A DNA stretch of 64,000 bases from Bog-473 sp036489775. GTDB lineage: Bacteria > Actinomycetota > Acidimicrobiia > Acidimicrobiales > RAAP-2. The translations under genes and the position numbers were made by a program. The DNA lies in contig DASXFC010000031.1 of assembly GCA_036489775.1 (NCBI GenBank), positions 1-64,000 on the forward strand. Direction: 5' to 3'. The notes beneath the pieces were generated by a model that saw only the letters and a list, made by a program, of their open reading frames with translations, made no database searches and was not told the DNA's origin. The stretch's first letter is position 1. Each line of letters opens with the position of its first letter. Shown piece after piece: positions 60,151-64,000 of the stretch.

Positions 60151-61694
60151 ACGGCGCCCGCGCCCTTTTGTCCACGCTGGTCGATGCCGGCGTCGACGTC
60201 TGCTTCTCCAACCCCGGGACCTCGGAGATGCACTTCGTGGCCGCGCTGGACGACGTGCCGGCCATGCGCGGCGTGCTCACCCTCTTCGAAGGCGTGGCCA
60301 CGGGGGCAGCCGACGGCTATGCCCGCATGGCCGAGCGCCCCGCCTGCACCCTCCTGCACTTAGGACCTGGGCTGGGCAACGGGTTAGCCAACCTGCACAA
60401 CGCCCGAAGGGCGCGCACGCCGTTGGTCAACATCGTGGGCGACCACGCCACCTACCACAAGCGCTACGACGCGCCGCTCGAATCGGACATCGCCTCCATC
60501 GCCAGCGCCGTCTCGGGCTGGTACCGGGTCTCGGCCCGGGCCGACGATGTCGGGGCCGACGCGGCTGACGCGGTGGCTGCGGCCTACGGGCCGCCCGGGT
60601 GCGTGGCCACGTTGGTGCTGCCGGCCGACTCGTCATGGTCGGAGTCGGCCAGCGGTCCGAGCGCGCCGCGGCCGCGGCCACGGCTGGGCGCGGTACCAGG
60701 CGACCTGGTAGACGAGATCGCCAAGGTCCTGACCTCGGGCGAACCGGTCGGGCTGCTGCTGGGCGGTACCGCCATGCGGGCCGGCGCATTGGTGGCGGCC
60801 AGCCGGGTCTGCACCACCTCGGGGGCCAAGCTGCTGGGCGAGACCTTCCCGGCCCGGCTCGAGCGCGGTGCCGGCATCCCGGCCATCGAGCGGTTGATGT
60901 ACTTCTCAGAGATGGCAGTGGCCCAGATGGACGGGCTCCGACACCTGGTGCTGGTGGACGTGCCGTCACCGGTCTCGTTCTTCGCTTACCCGGACAAAGC
61001 GAGCGACCTGGTGCCACCGGGCTGCACGGTGCACACCCTGGTCCGTCCGGGCCAGGACGCCACCACCGCCCTCGAAGCCCTGGCCGAGGCGTTGGGCGCT
61101 CCAGCCGACAGCGCCGAGTTGGCGCCAGCCCAGCGGCCCGATCGGCCCAGCGGACCAGTCAACACAGAATCGCTGGCCGCTGCGATCGCAGCGACTCTGC
61201 CCGAGGGTTGTATCGTGGTGGACGAGGGCAACACCTCGGGACTCTTCGTCTCCGGTGCCACCGCCGGATGCCCGAAACACGACTGGCTGACGTTGACCGG
61301 TGGGGCCATCGGCATCGGCATGCCCATGGCCACCGGGGCGGCGGTGGCGGCGCCGGATCGGCCCGTCCTCAATCTGCAGGCCGACGGCAGCGCCATGTAC
61401 ACGCTGCAGGCGCTGTGGACCCAGGCTCGCGAAGAACTCAACGTGACCACAGTGGTGCTGGTCAACCGCAGCTACGCCATCTTGAACATCGAGCTGCAAC
61501 GGGTCGGCGCCGACGCCGGCGGACCCCTGGCGCGGCGCCTGCTCGACCTGCGCCAGCCCGACCTCGACTACGTGTCGTTGGCACAGGGCATGGGCGTGCC
61601 GGCCCGACGGGTCGAGGAGGCCGACGACCTGGCCGCCGCGCTGGAGGTCAGCTACACCGAGGTCGGCCCGTCGCTGCTCGAGGTCGTGCTTTAG
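60147..61694 (+). CDS. ThDP-dependent decarboxylase/carboligase (acetolactate synthase-like)
   Basis: 515-aa thiamin-diphosphate enzyme with Pyr, central and PP domains. The activating Glu is in LFEGVATGAADGYAR (residue ~50). The ThDP/Mg motif is NLQADGSAMYTLQALWTQAR followed by VNRSYAILN, where ADG replaces the usual GDG. The opening NPGTSEMHFVAALD is shared by benzoylformate-decarboxylase-like and acetolactate-synthase-like proteins. At 515 aa it is shorter than true IlvB (~570-600) and lacks its FAD-region extension, so valine/isoleucine synthesis is unlikely. It is translationally coupled to the FAD 2-hydroxyacid dehydrogenase and probably consumes its 2-oxoacid product. Confidence 0.85.
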   Translation: MNGARALLSTLVDAGVDVCFSNPGTSEMHFVAALDDVPAMRGVLTLFEGVATGAADGYARMAERPACTLLHLGPGLGNGLANLHNARRARTPLVNIVGDHATYHKRYDAPLESDIASIASAVSGWYRVSARADDVGADAADAVAAAYGPPGCVATLVLPADSSWSESASGPSAPRPRPRLGAVPGDLVDEIAKVLTSGEPVGLLLGGTAMRAGALVAASRVCTTSGAKLLGETFPARLERGAGIPAIERLMYFSEMAVAQMDGLRHLVLVDVPSPVSFFAYPDKASDLVPPGCTVHTLVRPGQDATTALEALAEALGAPADSAELAPAQRPDRPSGPVNTESLAAAIAATLPEGCIVVDEGNTSGLFVSGATAGCPKHDWLTLTGGAIGIGMPMATGAAVAAPDRPVLNLQADGSAMYTLQALWTQAREELNVTTVVLVNRSYAILNIELQRVGADAGGPLARRLLDLRQPDLDYVSLAQGMGVPARRVEEADDLAAALEVSYTEVGPSLLEVVL

Positions 61695-61719
61695 GGAATC
61701 GACCGGCCGGCCAGTGGGA

Positions 61720-62487
61720 TCAGCCGGCGACGTCGACGACCACCGGCGCGTGGTCCGACGGCTTCGACCCTTTGCGGGCGTCGCGGTCGCGGAAGGCTCC
61801 CGTGGCCCGATCGGCCAGCACCTGGCTGACCAACACCAGATCGATGCGCATGCCACGGCCCTGGTGGAAGTCGCCGGCCCGGTAGTCCCACCAAGTAAAG
61901 GTCCTGGGCTCGTTGAAGCGGGGGAAGATGTCGATCAGGCCCCACTCCTCCACCGTGCGCAAGGCCTGGCGCTCGGGCTCGCTCACGTGGGTGGCCCCCA
62001 CGAAGGCGGCGGGGTCCCAGACGTCACCGTCAGTGGGAGCCACGTTGAAGTCACCGCAAACCGCCACCGAGTCGGCCGGCTTGTCCTGCTGATCGAGCAT
62101 GCTGCGCAGCTGAGCCAGCCAGGCCAACTTGATCGGATAGAACTCGTTGTCGAGGCTGCGCCCGTTGGGCACGTAGACGGAGTGCACGCGCATCCCGCCA
62201 CAGGTGGCGGCCACGATGCGACACCCGTGTTCGTCATCGGCAGTGCCGAAGCCCTTTTGCACGTCAGTGATGCCGACTTTGGAGAGGATGGCCACGCCAT
62301 TCCAGCGCCCGTCCCCGTGCGGAGCCGACTCGTAGCCGAGATCGGCGAATACGTCGGTCGGAAACTTGTCGTCGGCGCACTTGGTTTCCTGCATGCACAC
62401 GACATCGGGCTCGTGCAGTCCCAGCCATTCCGTCACCCGGGGCAGGCGCGCCCCCAGCGAGTTGACATTCCAGGTAGCCAGGCGCAT
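61720..62487 (-). CDS. xthA: exodeoxyribonuclease III (AP endonuclease)
   Basis: 255-aa Mg2+-dependent exonuclease III / AP endonuclease of base-excision repair. Active-site elements: TWNVNS, the metal Glu34 in MQETKC, YVPNGRSLDN, the catalytic GDFNVAPTD, and the C-terminal KPSDHAPVVV. TWWDYRAG with GMRIDLVLVS is the family-typical DNA-contact segment. Full length. Its ATG overlaps the fabZ-like stop (ATGA), so it is translated from the same message. It converges on the ThDP gene with a 25-base gap. Confidence 0.93.
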   Translation of the reverse strand: MRLATWNVNSLGARLPRVTEWLGLHEPDVVCMQETKCADDKFPTDVFADLGYESAPHGDGRWNGVAILSKVGITDVQKGFGTADDEHGCRIVAATCGGMRVHSVYVPNGRSLDNEFYPIKLAWLAQLRSMLDQQDKPADSVAVCGDFNVAPTDGDVWDPAAFVGATHVSEPERQALRTVEEWGLIDIFPRFNEPRTFTWWDYRAGDFHQGRGMRIDLVLVSQVLADRATGAFRDRDARKGSKPSDHAPVVVDVAG

Positions 62488-62918
62488 CAGGCGGCTCCAT
62501 CGACGATGACGAACAGGAGTTCGGCTTCACAGGCGGTCTGCCCTCCGACCGACGCCGTGCCATGGCCCTTGCCGGCCCGGGCTGAGAGTCGGTCCATGGT
62601 CACCTCGAGATGCAGAGTGTCACCCGGTCCTACCTGCCGGCGGAAGCGAGCCTTCTCGATGCCACCGAACAGCGGCAGCTTGCCGGCGTAGCGGGGGTCG
62701 AGCAGGACGGCGATGCCACCGAGCTGAGCCAACGACTCCACCATGAGGACGCCGGGCAAGGTGGGACGGCCCGGGAAGTGCCCTTTGAAAAAGTCCTCTT
62801 CACCGGTCAGCACCCAGTCGCCGCTCGCTGAGGCACCTGGCTCGACTGCGGAAACCGAGGTCACGAAAAGGAACGGTGGCCGGTGGGGCAGGACGTCGGC
62901 GGGCTGCGGCAGATCCAT
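62487..62918 (-). CDS. fabZ: 3-hydroxyacyl-ACP dehydratase FabZ-like
   Basis: 143-aa single hot-dog-fold dehydratase of fatty-acid synthesis. The catalytic His47 and Glu61 are in FKGHFPGRPTLPGVLMVESL, and LPHRPPFLFV is the typical N-terminal element. The rest (FGGIEKARFRRQVGPGDTL) matches FabZ. It dehydrates 3-hydroxyacyl-ACP. It stands alone, with no lpx or other fab genes beside it, and is coupled to xthA. The ATG has a TANNNT box at leaderless spacing. Confidence 0.9.
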   Translation of the reverse strand: MDLPQPADVLPHRPPFLFVTSVSAVEPGASASGDWVLTGEEDFFKGHFPGRPTLPGVLMVESLAQLGGIAVLLDPRYAGKLPLFGGIEKARFRRQVGPGDTLHLEVTMDRLSARAGKGHGTASVGGQTACEAELLFVIVDGAA

Positions 62919-62925
62919 CGGGGCG

Positions 62926-62931
62926 AGGTTA
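62926..62931 (-). promoter_or_regulatory. leaderless -10 box (TAACCT) for fabZ-xthA
   Basis: TAACCT on the minus strand, seven bases before ATG 62918. Confidence 0.5.
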
Positions 62932-62946
62932 GTGAGCGGGTGTGTT

Positions 62947-64000
62947 TCAGGAGGCGACCTGGGCCGCCCTCTTCCTCTTGCTTGCGTTCTTGGCCGGAGA
63001 CGCCGCCTTCTTGGTCGGTGTGGCCTTCTTGGTCGGTGTGGCCTTCTTCGTCGACGCGGCCTTCTTGGTCGGCGCGGCCTTCTTCGTCTGTATGGCCTTC
63101 TTCGTCGACGCGGCCTTCTCGGCCGTTGACTTCTTGGCCCCAGCCTTCTTGGTCGGCGCGGGCGCTTGTGCCGCCGTCTGCCCGGCCGTCGCCTTCTTGG
63201 TTGCCGTCTTCCTGGGCGCAGGTGTCTTCTCAGTCGGTGCGGCCTTGGTGGGAGCGGCCGCCTGTTTCCTCGCCGCCGCCTGCTTCCTCGTCTCTCCCTG
63301 CGGCCTGGTTGGCGCCTGCTTCTTGGCAGCCTTCTTGGTCGACGCCGCCTTGGCGGTCACCGGCGCAATCAGCGACAACTCGGCCACCCGACGAGGGGCG
63401 TCCAGCCCGGCCATGGTGAAGGTGCGCACCTCACCCTTGCTCAGGACCTGGCGTGCCTTGATCGGAGGTGGTGTCCCCATCGCGACGAGAGGGATGTAGC
63501 AGTGGAGCACATCCCCTTCAGGCAACGTCACGTCCACCATGGCGCCGTGCGAGGTGAACGAGACCACCGTGCCCTCCACAGCCGAACCGATCGGGTAATT
63601 GGCCACGAAGTTGATGAAGGCCAGTGGCTCGTTCACAGCCGGGGGTGGCACCTGACGGCGCGAGCGCTGTCGGCCTCTCCCCTTCTCAGAGGTAGTGGCC
63701 GCGTCGGACGTGGTCCGGTCTGGCTTGGCGCTGACCGCGACCTTCTTGACCGCGCCGGATGCCTTCTTGGCCGAACTCTTCTTCGCTGCCACCGGAGCCG
63801 CCTTCTTGACTGGCGCGCTGGGGTCGATGGCCTCGGCCACCGCCTCCTTGATGGCACTGGTCAAGGCTCGGCCGGCCTTGGGCGGCGGTGTGGTCGGCTC
63901 GAGCGGCCAGCTGGCGTCCACCGACTTGGCCGACGGCGCCAAAGTCTTCGACTTTGATCCCTTCTTGTCGCCCTTGCCCTTCTTGGTGGCCCGAGCCAGC
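62947..64000 (-). CDS. S1-domain protein with histone-H1-like Lys/Ala tails (N-terminus outside window)
   Basis: The frame is open to the window edge, so the gene is partial; at least ~350 aa are seen. The N-terminal part is basic (TKKGKGDKKGSKSK; VKKAAPVAAKKSSAKKASG). A single S1/OB domain follows (~IGSAVEGTVVSFTSHGAMVD to VRTFTMAGLDAPRRVAELSL). The last ~130 residues are repeats of the type TKKA-(A/S/T)-x, closely like histone H1 or actinobacterial nucleoid-protein tails. This suggests an RNA- or nucleoid-binding protein. Two identical adjacent 18-bp units encode part of the tail. A frame starting at TTG 63942 exists but is unlikely to be the true start, since the same composition continues upstream. 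Confidence 0.75.
   Translation of the reverse strand, partial: LARATKKGKGDKKGSKSKTLAPSAKSVDASWPLEPTTPPPKAGRALTSAIKEAVAEAIDPSAPVKKAAPVAAKKSSAKKASGAVKKVAVSAKPDRTTSDAATTSEKGRGRQRSRRQVPPPAVNEPLAFINFVANYPIGSAVEGTVVSFTSHGAMVDVTLPEGDVLHCYIPLVAMGTPPPIKARQVLSKGEVRTFTMAGLDAPRRVAELSLIAPVTAKAASTKKAAKKQAPTRPQGETRKQAAARKQAAAPTKAAPTEKTPAPRKTATKKATAGQTAAQAPAPTKKAGAKKSTAEKAASTKKAIQTKKAAPTKKAASTKKATPTKKATPTKKAASPAKNASKRKRAAQVAS
63008..63043. repeat. tandem 18-bp repeat in the Lys/Ala tail
   Basis: TTCTTGGTCGGTGTGGCC occurs twice head to tail and encodes the repeated six-residue unit (KKATPT). Similar imperfect units continue on both sides to about 63130. Confidence 0.85.

Noticed and set aside
60147..61694. 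IlvB acetolactate synthase of branched-chain amino-acid synthesis
   Set aside because: The protein is shorter than IlvB, no ilvN or ilvC is nearby, and it is coupled to a hydroxyacid dehydrogenase.

Overview
The window is a 64 kb piece of a high-GC actinobacterial chromosome, most likely class Acidimicrobiia. The pointers are a secreted protein built of GYWLVAADGGVFSFGDA-type repeats (a style I associate with that class), two luciferase-like oxidoreductases of the F420/FMN type, OafA-type acyltransferases fused to SGNH domains, and a LysM-BTAD membrane protein. At least twelve genes have a TANNNT -10 box 5-7 bases before the start codon, which indicates leaderless transcription. No plasmid or phage backbone is seen. 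Most of the window is ordinary chromosome with short, tightly coupled operons.

Layout. 0-8 kb: secreted GH5 glycosidase, EttA, a frameshifted VOC protein, a MarR-VOC fusion regulator, a Baeyer-Villiger-type monooxygenase and a secreted GH43-like protein. 8-13 kb: a HAD phosphatase, then a coupled trio (periplasmic binding protein, PhyH-type dioxygenase, GH13 alpha-glucosidase), a nucleotide-cyclase remnant and a cNMP-binding protein. 13.5-18 kb: divergent MarR / quinone-oxidoreductase pair with its operator, CsoR plus metal permease, and an LLM oxidoreductase. 18-24 kb: an APC permease fused to an OB-fold domain, a DUF4118 membrane protein, an MptB-like mannosyltransferase and a frameshifted inositol-phosphate synthase. 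24-30 kb: acyltransferase-SGNH protein, a phosphofructokinase with pyrophosphate-type residues, RsgA, and a TetR/LLM divergent pair around a perfect palindrome.

30-37.3 kb is an accessory block. It looks less GC-rich over 30.1-32.3 kb and carries two secreted proteins of uncertain role, a decayed large serine recombinase and an 877-residue Ig-repeat surface protein. It ends at a tRNA-Val(UAC) gene.

37.4-49.7 kb: sigma / membrane anti-sigma pair, an inositol-monophosphatase-family enzyme with an SCO6745-like protein, a lipoprotein, the second acyltransferase-SGNH paralogue, a CHAP protein, MFS transporter, aldehyde dehydrogenase and an APH-like kinase. 49.7-54 kb: a coupled regulator / membrane protein / LysM-BTAD operon. 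54.5-57 kb: murF and ddl head to head. 57-64 kb: a UvrD-like helicase, a coupled FAD 2-hydroxyacid dehydrogenase and ThDP enzyme, fabZ-xthA, and an S1 protein with histone-H1-like lysine tails that runs off the window.

Themes. Several genes serve the cell envelope: MurF and Ddl for peptidoglycan; inositol-phosphate synthase, inositol phosphatase and a polyprenol-phosphate mannosyltransferase for inositol/mannose glycolipids; and two acyltransferase-SGNH proteins. Three genes are broken by the loss of a single C/G in a short run, and a fourth has a frame change near its start. This pattern suggests base-calling errors in the assembly at least as much as true pseudogenes.
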